Of a stretch of DNA of 64,000 bases, positions 20,247-27,988 are shown one piece after another; positions within the stretch are counted from its first letter, which is position 1; each line of letters starts with the position of its first letter. Origin of the DNA: Lachnospiraceae bacterium (lineage in GTDB: Bacteria; Bacillota; Clostridia; Lachnospirales; Lachnospiraceae); the NCBI GenBank assembly GCA_029225065.1, contig JAQXVT010000027.1, forward strand, positions 1 to 64,000, given 5' to 3'. Made by a program: the position numbers and the translations under genes. The notes beneath the pieces were generated by a model. It ran no database searches, was not told the DNA's origin, and saw only the letters and a list, made by a program, of their open reading frames with translations.

Positions 20247-20962
20247 GATTCTCTCAGCCTTTCTGCCTCTTCTGCGGTCAGTTCTCGCCACTGTCCCGGC
20301 TTCAGCGCTTCATCCAGCGGTATTCCCGCCATGGAAACGCGTTTCAGATACGTCACTTTCTTTCCTCTCGCCTCAAACATCCGTTTTACCTGATGAAATT
20401 TCCCCTCACAGATCGTCAGACGAATCCTCGATGTCGGGGGAGCCTCCGTATTTACTTCCACAATCTCAAGCCGTGCCGGGAGCGTTTTTTTCTTCTCACC
20501 GATATCAATACCCTCCTCAAATGCCCTGACATCCTCCTGCGTCACTTCCCCCGCAATCTGCGCCTCATACGTTTTCGGCACGTGGTAGCGCGGAGAGAGC
20601 ATCCGATGCGAAAGTTCCCCGTCATTGATTAAAAACAGAAGCCCTTCCGTGTCAAGGTCCAGCCGGCCTACCGGAAAAAGCTCTTTTTTTCGCGGATGAT
20701 CGACGTAATCCAGTACTGTCTCCTGATAGCGGTCCTGCGTCGCCGTCACACAGCCCGCCGGCTTATGAAACATCAAACCAACAAACGACTGATACGAAAG
20801 CTGCTTTCCCTGCAGCGTAATGATATCCTTTTCCGGATCAATTTTTGTCTCCGGTTTCGATGCCACCGTGCCATTTACGGTGACAGCCCCCATTTTAAGC
20901 CATTTTTTTACTTCACTGCGGGTATTCCCGCTGCACTGCGCCAGAAATTTATCAAGCCGCAT
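20240..20962 (-). CDS. RsuA-family pseudouridine synthase
   Basis: Small-subunit-type pseudouridine synthase, 240 residues. N-terminal S4 RNA-binding domain (MRLDKFLAQCSGNTRSEVKKWL), then the catalytic domain with the active Asp in VGRLDLDTEGLLFL and the RsuA marker KFHQVKRMFEARGKKVTYLKR. Relatives modify 16S rRNA (position 516 in E. coli) or related sites. Overlaps the downstream HAD gene by 7 nt, an arrangement that indicates one transcript. Confidence 0.93.
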   Translation of the reverse strand: MRLDKFLAQCSGNTRSEVKKWLKMGAVTVNGTVASKPETKIDPEKDIITLQGKQLSYQSFVGLMFHKPAGCVTATQDRYQETVLDYVDHPRKKELFPVGRLDLDTEGLLFLINDGELSHRMLSPRYHVPKTYEAQIAGEVTQEDVRAFEEGIDIGEKKKTLPARLEIVEVNTEAPPTSRIRLTICEGKFHQVKRMFEARGKKVTYLKRVSMAGIPLDEALKPGQWRELTAEEAERLRESC

Positions 20963-21035
20963 CTGTTTTCTCTCCTCATTCTTCTGTCCATCATCGGTAT
21001 TATCACAAACCCTGATCTCACCTGAAGCCTTTCTT

Positions 21036-22604
21036 TTATTGAAGACGCCATCCCGGGTAATATTTATTCTTTACTGAATCTCCCGCGTATTTTCCCCAGC
21101 CGATCCCAAATCCGTCCACACAGATCAGGACCCAGCCCTTCTTTTTCTCCGTTTCCTCCGGCAAAAGATCGATCGTTTCCCCCTTCAGATAACGGATCAC
21201 ACGCGGATCATCCGCTGCCAGATCCAGTACCTGCGGATAATCCGACGCGCCAAGTGCCATTGCAAGCGCCTGATCCGGTTCAAACCGCGCTTTCTTCGCT
21301 GTGCCGAGCAAAAGTCCGGTGCGCAGGTAGCGCAGGCTGCCCGGAAGACGGATATCTTCCGGCACGAGAAGGTACTGATCGCCGATCTGGCGAAGCGTAT
21401 GTCCCTCAAAAAGAGACGGCGGGAGCAGGCGGAAAAATTCTTCTGCCTCTGAGGCATCGGCTGCTTCGCTCCTTCGATGGAAAGAAGCCGTTTTTGTACA
21501 ATCCGCCCCCGACTTTTTTCGATTTTTCTTCCCGAATTTTGCATTTTTTTCTGGCAGGTCCGCCTGTTTTTGTTCCAAACCGGAATAGTTTAACGACGCA
21601 AAACCGGTAGTTTCTGCCGCCTCACTGCACAGCTCTTTCTCACTGACCTCTGTTTTCTCGGCTCCCTTTTTATGCAGCAGTGCCAGAAAATGTCCCTCGC
21701 CGCAGATCCGGTGCGGCCACAGTCGAACAGCCTTTTCACACGGTGCACAGCCCCGTGCAAATCCATCCGGAGCTGCCCCGTCTGCCTCCTTTTTCCACAG
21801 ACCCGGAATCACCGGATCAATCAGCTCCAGATCTTCATGCTGCTCCAGGATCCATGCAATCACCTGCTCGTCCTCCTCCTCGGAAAAGGTGCAGGTGGAA
21901 TATAAAAGCATACCGGACGGCCGCAGCATCTTTACCGCGCAGTCCAGAATTTGCTTCTGGAGTGCCGCGTACTCCTTTGGACCGCGTTCTTCCCAGCTTT
22001 TGATAAGCCCCGCATCCTTTCGAAACATTCCCTCTCCGGAGCATGGAGCATCCACCAGGATCTTATCAAAAAAGCAGCCAAACGCTTCCTGCAGCCGCTC
22101 CGGCGTTTCCCCGGTGATCACACTGTTTTTACAGCCCCACACCGTCAGATTTTTCAAAAGTGCTTTTGCCCGGCTTGCGCTCGCATCATTTGCCACAAGA
22201 AGTCCTTTTCCTCCAAGCTTTGCTGCAAGATGTGTCGATTTTCCGCCCGGCGCCGCACACAGATCCAGAACACGGTCTCCCGGCTCTATCGGAAGTACAC
22301 TTGCGGGAAGCATCGCGCTTGGTTCCTGAATGTAATAAAGGCCTGCATAATAATATGGATGCTTTGTCACACCTGCAGCTTCACCGGAAGTATCCTCTTT
22401 TTTATAATAGAATCCGCAATCCGTCCACGGTACCGGCTCAAGTGGAAAAGGGAACAGCTCACGGAAGCGGCTTACAGAAATTTTTCCTGTGTTCACCCGC
22501 AGTCCCGCGTACCCTTCCCTTTCATAGCATGCAAGAAAATCTTCGTATTCTTCTTTTAACTGTTCTTTCATTCGTGCTTTAAAAAGCTCCGGAAGTTCTC
22601 TCAT
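21036..22604 (-). CDS. RsmB/NOP-family rRNA cytosine-C5 methyltransferase (RsmF-like)
   Basis: SAM-dependent m5C methyltransferase, 522 residues. N-terminal NusB-less region, SAM-binding LDLCAAPGGKSTHLA, the first catalytic Cys in DAPCSGEGMF and the second in YSTCTFSEEEDE. The C-terminal part (about 385-522) has the RsmF-type RNA-binding/PUA-like domain, ending with the DGFGIGWGK block. Between them is a roughly 60-residue charged linker. GAGGG lies 4 nt upstream of ATG. Confidence 0.93.
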   Translation of the reverse strand: MRELPELFKARMKEQLKEEYEDFLACYEREGYAGLRVNTGKISVSRFRELFPFPLEPVPWTDCGFYYKKEDTSGEAAGVTKHPYYYAGLYYIQEPSAMLPASVLPIEPGDRVLDLCAAPGGKSTHLAAKLGGKGLLVANDASASRAKALLKNLTVWGCKNSVITGETPERLQEAFGCFFDKILVDAPCSGEGMFRKDAGLIKSWEERGPKEYAALQKQILDCAVKMLRPSGMLLYSTCTFSEEEDEQVIAWILEQHEDLELIDPVIPGLWKKEADGAAPDGFARGCAPCEKAVRLWPHRICGEGHFLALLHKKGAEKTEVSEKELCSEAAETTGFASLNYSGLEQKQADLPEKNAKFGKKNRKKSGADCTKTASFHRRSEAADASEAEEFFRLLPPSLFEGHTLRQIGDQYLLVPEDIRLPGSLRYLRTGLLLGTAKKARFEPDQALAMALGASDYPQVLDLAADDPRVIRYLKGETIDLLPEETEKKKGWVLICVDGFGIGWGKYAGDSVKNKYYPGWRLQ

Positions 22605-22719
22605 CTTTCCCTCATATCTGTTTCTTCCATGGCCGGACGACTATCCTCTGCGCAGCCGTGTGGCAGTGCAGTTACAGCACACTGCAGAAGATGCCGATCC
22701 GATCTGTTCTCAGGTATCA

Positions 22720-23553
22720 TTATCCCTTCAGATTCAGCTCCATATCCTCTGCCGGAACTGACTGCGCCCGATATCCCTCAGAAATAATGTCCAGTTCCCT
22801 GCCAAAGCGTTTCAGCTGATCAATATCATTCAGCTCATAGATTCGATAAAACTCATCCTGAATCTTATGTACCTCCCGTTTATTTGCGATTCGGTAAAGA
22901 TTCTGAATGTTATTTAAGATATCTGCCACAATCTGACTGTGCAGCAGGGACGAATTCTGTGCATCCATAATTTCACTGCGCACTGCCGACATCTCATTAT
23001 CCAGAGAAATGATCGCATTGGCCGCATTCATCAGCTTCTCCCGAATGTGATCCGGTATATTTTTCTTATATTTATACTGAAGCGAATGTTCGATGGTCGA
23101 CCAGAAATTCATAGCAAGCGTCCGGATCTGGATTTCCACCTTGATCTTCCGGCTTCCCTCCAGTGTCTGCACTTCGTAAAGCACGATCATATGGTAGCTG
23201 CGGTAGCCGCTGTCCTTCATATGGCTGATGTAATCCCGCTCGGCAATCACTTCCATATCTGTACGTCCGCGGATGATCTCAACCACCTTCTGAATGTCCT
23301 CCACAAACTGACAGATGATCCGCACGCCCGCAATATCAGTCAGCTTTTCTTCTATCTCATCTACCGCAATTCCCTTTTTCTGTGCTTTATCCAGAATGCT
23401 CGCCACCGTTTTTACACGTCCGCTCACCTGCTCGACCGGAGAATACAAACCGCGGCTGCGATGCTCGTAGATCAGATGCTCAAATTTTACAATGAGTTCT
23501 TTCACTGCCAGGTCATATGGTGTCAGAATCTCGCGCCATAACTGTATTTCCAT
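22720..23553 (-). CDS. Small alarmone synthetase, RelQ/RelP-type GTP pyrophosphokinase
   Basis: Makes (p)ppGpp from ATP and GDP/GTP; has the synthetase domain only, no hydrolase, TGS or ACT domains. 277 residues, somewhat longer than typical RelQ. Motifs: RVKTVASILDK, DIAGVRIICQFVEDI, KDSGYRSYHMIV and the catalytic/base-binding VEIQIRTLAMNFWSTIEH. The last 100 residues are helical and probably provide oligomerisation. GGGAGAGG 4 nt upstream of ATG. Two sigma-A-type promoters lie upstream (23674-23702 and 23733-23759), so it appears independently transcribed. Confidence 0.93.
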   Translation of the reverse strand: MEIQLWREILTPYDLAVKELIVKFEHLIYEHRSRGLYSPVEQVSGRVKTVASILDKAQKKGIAVDEIEEKLTDIAGVRIICQFVEDIQKVVEIIRGRTDMEVIAERDYISHMKDSGYRSYHMIVLYEVQTLEGSRKIKVEIQIRTLAMNFWSTIEHSLQYKYKKNIPDHIREKLMNAANAIISLDNEMSAVRSEIMDAQNSSLLHSQIVADILNNIQNLYRIANKREVHKIQDEFYRIYELNDIDQLKRFGRELDIISEGYRAQSVPAEDMELNLKG

Positions 23554-23673
23554 TTAACCTCTCCCATTTCTGTTTTCCAGATATTCCGCAGCCTCTCCTT
23601 GACAGACACGCAATCGCTCCTGCGTCTGATCTATCGTTTTCTTCTCCTTCCATGCGGAATTGGTTTTCGTTAC

Positions 23674-23702
23674 ATTGTAGCACACCTGCGTGGAAGATGC
23701 AA
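23674..23702 (-). promoter_or_regulatory. Promoter P1 of the alarmone synthetase gene
   Basis: Minus strand: -35 TTGCAT (23697-23702), 17-nt spacer, -10 TACAAT (23674-23679) with an extended -10 TG. Confidence 0.7.
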
Positions 23703-23732
23703 TGAATTCTGAGCATCGACTCAGCCTCTTAA

Positions 23733-23759
23733 ATTATAATATTTAACGCGATATGTCAA
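23733..23759 (-). promoter_or_regulatory. Possible upstream promoter P2 of the alarmone synthetase gene
   Basis: Minus strand: TTGACA (23754-23759) and TATAAT (23733-23738), both perfect hexamers but only 15 nt apart, which usually weakens a sigma-A promoter. Downstream of the start region is a small palindrome CTGAG/CTCAG (23708-23723). Confidence 0.45.
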
Positions 23760-23806
23760 TACATCTTATCTTTATCAATTGCCAGGGAACCAGAGCCCTC
23801 GTGCCG

Positions 23807-24637
23807 TCAGCCGGAGCGCAAGGCTTCCGCCCAACGCAGCACCCAATATGGATTCACACTCAGCTCCTCGATCTCTTCCGTCCGAATATAAATGCCAAGA
23901 TGCAGATGTACCGCAAATTTTCCGTGCGTTCCTTCCACCCCATATCCAGTATCTCCCATCCTGCCAAGCACTTCTCCGGCCGCAACGGATTCTCCTATGG
24001 TAAAATTTCGGCTGTAGGAGTCGAGATGCGCATAATAAAAATATCCGCCTGACGGGCTTCGTATCCCAATCCTCCAGCCCCCTTTTGGAAGCCATCCAAT
24101 CTTTTCCACGACTCCATCAGTCATGCTCACAACCGGATAATAGCCGGCAATGTTTTCCGGCGGCATCAGATCCGTCCCCTCATGACCGCGCAGCCCACCG
24201 TACGTCCGCTCAAACATCCATGAATTTTCATAGCAGACACCGGAGGCAGAGACCGGAAAGCAGCGGATGTCATCCCAGACTGCCGCGTACGCCTGGCATA
24301 CGCGCTCATAACCACTCCGATTTTTCTGAAAGAAAAGCATGCGCCACGCTTCGTACCGTTCGGCTGTCCATATCTTTCCTGCTCCAAAGGAAAACTGTTC
24401 AAACGGCAGACGAATCGCAAGAACTTCCCCCGGCGAAAGTCCCGTCCACTCTGCATCGCGGCGCAGCTGCTCCATCGCATGAACGCCAAGCTGCATGCGC
24501 CGAAAGGCATCACAGTTTAGGTTTGCCCGGTTAAAATAGGCGGCGGCCGACTGCTGATAAAGATTGGCCGACTGCCGCGCACCAAGCAGTACCAGTGTAA
24601 AAAGGAGTACCGGTAACATAACAAATTTAGGCTTCAT
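23807..24637 (-). CDS. M23 family metallopeptidase
   Basis: Exported or membrane-anchored endopeptidase-like protein of the LytM/M23 family, 276 residues. N-terminal signal/anchor segment (about residues 5-20), a helical central region (25-135), and the M23 domain (about 150-265) with the zinc ligands in GHEGTDL (His, Asp) and HLHLGI (His), plus the substrate-cleft YYAHLDSY. Likely acts on peptidoglycan cross-links in growth or sporulation. Diverges from the sporulation gene ylbJ across a 215-nt gap, a hint of a spore-related role, not proof. Confidence 0.88.
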   Translation of the reverse strand: MKPKFVMLPVLLFTLVLLGARQSANLYQQSAAAYFNRANLNCDAFRRMQLGVHAMEQLRRDAEWTGLSPGEVLAIRLPFEQFSFGAGKIWTAERYEAWRMLFFQKNRSGYERVCQAYAAVWDDIRCFPVSASGVCYENSWMFERTYGGLRGHEGTDLMPPENIAGYYPVVSMTDGVVEKIGWLPKGGWRIGIRSPSGGYFYYAHLDSYSRNFTIGESVAAGEVLGRMGDTGYGVEGTHGKFAVHLHLGIYIRTEEIEELSVNPYWVLRWAEALRSG

Positions 24638-24787
24638 GGCTGCTCCGAACTACATTTCTTTTTTATTTCCATTTTTCATTCTATTTTTCAGCCATGTAAC
24701 TTATTCGAAGCTACTGCCATTTTGATCTTTTGTTTTTCGCTTACTGCGCTTTGCCGCCTGCCTGATTTTGCCTTCAAATTCTATATA

Positions 24788-24817
24788 CACATATCCCGTC
24801 CCGTTCCCTCATATATT
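24788..24817 (+). promoter_or_regulatory. Possible sigma-E-type sporulation promoter of ylbJ
   Basis: CACATATC (24788-24795), 14-nt spacer, CATATATT (24810-24817), resembling the mother-cell sigma-E consensus (-35 ATATT-like, -10 CATACAnT). Located 35 nt upstream of ylbJ; no sigma-A promoter is evident there. Match is partial. Confidence 0.4.
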
Positions 24818-24852
24818 TACTGCAAACACCATCCCCAAAAACCGGAGGCCCC

Positions 24853-25791
24853 ATGCGCCGCAAACTTCCCCTCATTCTTGGTTTCTTCGCTTTTTTCTTT
24901 TACCTCCTCGCCTTTCCGCGTCCTGCCCTTGAAAGTGCACGCCGCGGTTTGCTCCTCTGGTATCGCAGCGTCGTCCCGGTTCTCTTTCCGTTTATGCTGC
25001 TTGGCAATTTTGCACTGCGCACCGGGCTGATCTATCCGCTGACTGCTTTTCTTTACCGACCGCTGTATCTGCTGTTTGGCTGTTCACAGGCTGGCTGCTT
25101 TGCCGTTTTGTCCGGTTTTCTCTGCGGATTTCCGGTCGGTGCCAAAATCACCTCCGATCTCGCTGATCAAAATCTGATCTCTGCCGACGAGGAAAACTTT
25201 CTGCTTGGCTTTTGCAATAATCTAAGCCCTGCGTTTCTGCTCTCGTACCTTGCCTCCGATCAGCTGAATGCGCCGGAGCTTGGCCCGATCTTCCTCGGAA
25301 CCGTCCTGGGTGCTCCGTTTCTCTATGGATTCCTGTCATCCTTTTCCTTTCGAAACAAGCCTCAGCAAAAAAATCAGAAAACGGCCCCATCAAACCTCCG
25401 TTTTTCCTTTTCCATGCTTGACCCCTGCATTATGGATGCCATTCAAAATACCGTTCGCCTTGGCGGCTATCTCGTGCTCTTTTCCATTTTTGACGGCTGT
25501 ATCTCCCATCTTCTCGCAGCTGCTTTTTCCCCTTCCCATCCAGCCGGACTTCTTATGCGTGCTCTGGTTGAAGTGACAAACGGCCTTCATCTGCTCGCCG
25601 CATCGTCATTCTCATGGCCTGTAAAATTCGTCTCTCTTTCCGCCTGCGCTTCCTTTGGCGGTTTTTGCACACTGGCGCAGACGATTGGCATCGCTCATAT
25701 GAACCGAAGAAAAACATTTGCATACATAAAAAGCAGGGTGTGCATCACCCTGCTCAGTGTTCTTCTCTGTGCGGCCATTTTTTTATGGTAA
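24853..25791 (+). CDS. ylbJ: YlbJ-like sporulation integral membrane protein
   Basis: Polytopic membrane protein of the nucleoside-recognition (Gate) superfamily, related to B. subtilis YlbJ, which is needed for normal spore cortex formation. 312 residues, about eight hydrophobic segments; characteristic blocks VVPVLFPFMLLGNF, GFLCGFPVGAKI and GFCNNLSPAFLLSYLA. GGAGG 4 nt upstream of ATG 24853. Stands alone on the plus strand between minus-strand genes. A sigma-E-like promoter is visible upstream. The exact substrate is unknown. Confidence 0.8.
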   Translation: MRRKLPLILGFFAFFFYLLAFPRPALESARRGLLLWYRSVVPVLFPFMLLGNFALRTGLIYPLTAFLYRPLYLLFGCSQAGCFAVLSGFLCGFPVGAKITSDLADQNLISADEENFLLGFCNNLSPAFLLSYLASDQLNAPELGPIFLGTVLGAPFLYGFLSSFSFRNKPQQKNQKTAPSNLRFSFSMLDPCIMDAIQNTVRLGGYLVLFSIFDGCISHLLAAAFSPSHPAGLLMRALVEVTNGLHLLAASSFSWPVKFVSLSACASFGGFCTLAQTIGIAHMNRRKTFAYIKSRVCITLLSVLLCAAIFLW

Positions 25792-25852
25792 ACGTTGCCG
25801 AAAATATAACAGCCATTATCACGACTGATTTTACCTCATTTTTGATATAAAT

Positions 25853-25892
25853 AAATCCCCCGCTTATCGCTCGCAGCTAAAACAGGGGATTT
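25853..25892. terminator. Terminator between convergent ylbJ and the coiled-coil gene
   Basis: AAATCCCC (25853-25860) pairs with GGGGATTT (25885-25892), loop 24 nt. Followed by TTCAAAATCTT on the plus strand and ATTTATATC on the minus strand: a moderate, possibly bidirectional terminator. Confidence 0.6.
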
Positions 25893-25900
25893 TCAAAATC

Positions 25901-26500
25901 TTATTCTTCTGTCTTTTCTTCCGGTGTCTCCTCCGGAACCTGAGTATATCCACTCGGCTCAGTCTGCGGGGAAAGCTCCATCCGGTTTTTGTTTACAATG
26001 TCGTAGCAGGACTGAATGGAATTGATGAAGTTGTTGTACTTCGTGCCGGCCTGATCGATCGTATGGCTCATGATCTTCTCGAGATTCTCAAGCATCTCAT
26101 CGGTGTAGCGGATTGCGCTCATGCGGATCTCATTGGAATCCTGCGTCGCCTTATCGATGATCTCCTGTGCCTGTGCGTTTGTCTGCTCGATCAGCTGATT
26201 GGACTGCTGCAGCGCGGTCTGCATTACCTCGCTCTCGCTCACGATCTGCTGTGCCTTTGCATTTGCTTCGGAAATAATCGCATCTGCTTTCTGCTGTGCA
26301 TCCTCCAGAATCGCATCCTTGTTGCTGATGATCTTCTGATAACGCTTGATCTCATCCGGAGTCTTCATGCGAAGCTCACGCAGAAGCTCCTCCAGCTCTT
26401 CTTTATTTACAACGATTTTCGTGGAAGACAGCGGCTGAAACTTACAGCTGTCGACGAACTCTTCAATTTCTTCAATGATCTGTTCAATTCTGCTGCTCAT
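25901..26500 (-). CDS. DivIVA/ATPase-subunit-like coiled-coil protein
   Basis: 199 residues, almost entirely alpha-helical coiled coil (about 40-150) rich in Glu, Gln and Ala, resembling the proteins annotated as vacuolar-ATPase subunit H-like or DivIVA-like that sit next to coaD in many Clostridia. N-terminal MSSRIEQIIEEIEEFVDSC and a short basic turn (about 25-45) precede the coil; the C-terminus is Pro/Glu-rich (VPEETPEEKTEE). No membrane segment. A scaffold role in division or polarity is possible but only inferred. Cotranscribed with coaD (64 nt) and rsmD. Confidence 0.8.
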   Translation of the reverse strand: MSSRIEQIIEEIEEFVDSCKFQPLSSTKIVVNKEELEELLRELRMKTPDEIKRYQKIISNKDAILEDAQQKADAIISEANAKAQQIVSESEVMQTALQQSNQLIEQTNAQAQEIIDKATQDSNEIRMSAIRYTDEMLENLEKIMSHTIDQAGTKYNNFINSIQSCYDIVNKNRMELSPQTEPSGYTQVPEETPEEKTEE

Positions 26501-26563
26501 AGTACACTCTCCTTATTCTATTTATACAACGCCCTGCATATTTAATCTTTTTTATTTCCCTTT

Positions 26564-27076
26564 TTATTTGCCTTGCTTATTGCTTTCATTTCTCTGTCTG
26601 GATGCAATCTTTTCATATACCTGATCCACCAGCTGCTCCGGCACAAATCCGGAGATATCCCCCGCATAGGATCCAATCTCCTTTGTGATCGTCGAACTGA
26701 TATACGCATAGTTCAAATCTGTCGCAAAGAACAGCGTGTCCACCTCAGAACATAAGCTTCGGTTTGTCTGTGCCATCTGAAGCTCATATTCGAAATCGGT
26801 CACCGCCCGCAGCCCGCGCACAATAAATTTTGCCCCGCACTGCTTCGCAAATTCAACCGAAAGACCGCTGAATGACTCCACGCGTACATTTGGAATATGA
26901 CTTGTCACATCTTTTATCATCTTAACACGTTCTTCCTCAGAAAACAACGGTGTTTTTGCATTATTCTTCAATACTGCGACCACCAGCTCGTCCACCAGGG
27001 ACGCTGCCCGCTCGATAATGTCAAGATGACCTTTTGTCACCGGGTCAAAACTGCCCGGATACACTGCTGTTGCCAT
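26564..27076 (-). CDS. coaD: Phosphopantetheine adenylyltransferase
   Basis: Penultimate step of coenzyme A synthesis: 4'-phosphopantetheine + ATP to dephospho-CoA. 170 residues including a short polar C-terminal extension ([12 protein letters not shown]). Nucleotidyltransferase motif [16 protein letters not shown] and the second signature [16 protein letters not shown] are complete. Lies 13 nt downstream of rsmD, the standard rsmD-coaD pairing of Firmicutes. Confidence 0.97.
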   Translation of the reverse strand: MATAVYPGSFDPVTKGHLDIIERAASLVDELVVAVLKNNAKTPLFSEEERVKMIKDVTSHIPNVRVESFSGLSVEFAKQCGAKFIVRGLRAVTDFEYELQMAQTNRSLCSEVDTLFFATDLNYAYISSTITKEIGSYAGDISGFVPEQLVDQVYEKIASRQRNESNKQGK

Positions 27077-27089
27077 AATTTATCTCCTG

Positions 27090-27644
27090 TTATTTATGCA
27101 GAAAAACATGCATATTTGTTTTGTACTCTTTCACGCGGTCTACCGTAAATCCCAGCTCTTCTGCATAGGAAAAGTCAGTTCCAAGACGTGCCTCCACGAT
27201 AATCATCGTCGAAGCATCCACAAAAGACGGATTGTGCGCTGCGATATACTCCAGCACCTCCCGCTCCAGTTCTTTTCCATACGGCGGATCCATAAAAATG
27301 ATCTGAAATGGCTTCTGGCCCTCAAGACGTCCAAGCCCTGCAAGAACATCACACTGCAGAAGCGTCGCCTGCGCATCCAGATGCGTAAACTTCAGATTTT
27401 CCTTGATGCATGCGGCTGCCGCACGGTTGTTTTCGATGAAATACGCCTCCGACGCACCTCTGCTGAGTGCCTCGATGCCGATTCCGCCGCTGCCGCTGAA
27501 AATATCAAGAAATCGGATGCCGTAGATATCATTCTGTAAAATATTAAATAACGTCTCCTTGATCCGGTCTGTCGTCGGTCTTGTGTCCAATCCCTCTATC
27601 GTCTTCAGCGGAAGTCTCCGCGCTTTTCCTGCTATTACCCGCAT
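27090..27644 (-). CDS. rsmD: 16S rRNA (guanine966-N2)-methyltransferase
   Basis: Methylates G966 (E. coli numbering) of 16S rRNA in the assembled small subunit. 184 residues. N-terminal RVIAGKARRLPL and DTRPTTDRIKETLFNIL, SAM-binding DIFSGSGGIGIEALSRGA, and the catalytic motif DPPYGK. First gene of the rsmD-coaD-coiled-coil operon with a perfect consensus promoter 36-64 nt upstream. Confidence 0.96.
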   Translation of the reverse strand: MRVIAGKARRLPLKTIEGLDTRPTTDRIKETLFNILQNDIYGIRFLDIFSGSGGIGIEALSRGASEAYFIENNRAAAACIKENLKFTHLDAQATLLQCDVLAGLGRLEGQKPFQIIFMDPPYGKELEREVLEYIAAHNPSFVDASTMIIVEARLGTDFSYAEELGFTVDRVKEYKTNMHVFLHK

Positions 27645-27679
27645 ATTGATCCCTTTCCCTTTTTTGCCTATTCCGTTAT

Positions 27680-27708
27680 ATTATAATTTTTTCCTTTCCT
27701 GCTGTCAA
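27680..27708 (-). promoter_or_regulatory. Consensus sigma-A promoter of the rsmD-coaD operon
   Basis: Minus strand: TTGACA (27703-27708), 17-nt spacer, TATAAT (27680-27685); both boxes match the consensus perfectly. Confidence 0.9.
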
Positions 27709-27765
27709 TACGGAACAGATATTCTGATTTTGCATCATAGCGACAGACAATTCCGGTTCTGTTTT

Positions 27766-27796
27766 TTACTGTTCTGAGATTGGCTCTGAACAGTAA
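27766..27796. repeat. 13-bp inverted repeat upstream of the DUF1846 gene
   Basis: TTACTGTTCTGAG (27766-27778) and CTCTGAACAGTAA (27784-27796) pair over 12 of 13 positions with a 5-nt loop. There is no adjoining T tract in either direction, so an operator or RNA hairpin is more likely than a terminator. A TATAAT box at 27842-27847 lies downstream on the plus strand. Confidence 0.55.
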
Positions 27797-27939
27797 CATC
27801 AATTTTTTGAAAAATACATAGATTTTCGCATCTTTCTATCGTATAATAAAAATAGTATGCACTTCTGTTCATTCTCTTGAACAGATCAAAGCGGATATTC
27901 TCATTCGCCTTACTGCCTACCATCTCATATGGCATTCTC

Positions 27940-27971
27940 ACTCCTTATGAGATCCACTCCTTATGATACAC
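27940..27971. repeat. Two tandem 16-nt units, ACTCCTTATGAGATCC type
   Basis: Unit 1 (27940-27955) and unit 2 (27956-27971) share ACTCCTTATGA and a 16-nt period. They lie immediately before the ribosome-binding site of the DUF1846 gene. The same unit is found three times at 56468-56515. Confidence 0.6.
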
Positions 27972-27988
27972 CAGAAAGGATTTTAAAT

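Noticed and set aside
22663-22685. GCAGTG/CACTGC hairpin between the rRNA methyltransferase and alarmone synthetase genes
   Set aside because: Only a 6-bp stem without T tract; likely chance.
27929-27988. N-terminal extension of the DUF1846 protein
   Set aside because: The extension is translated from the tandem 16-nt repeat and has no ribosome-binding site, whereas ATG 27989 has AAAGGA at good spacing and is where homology starts.
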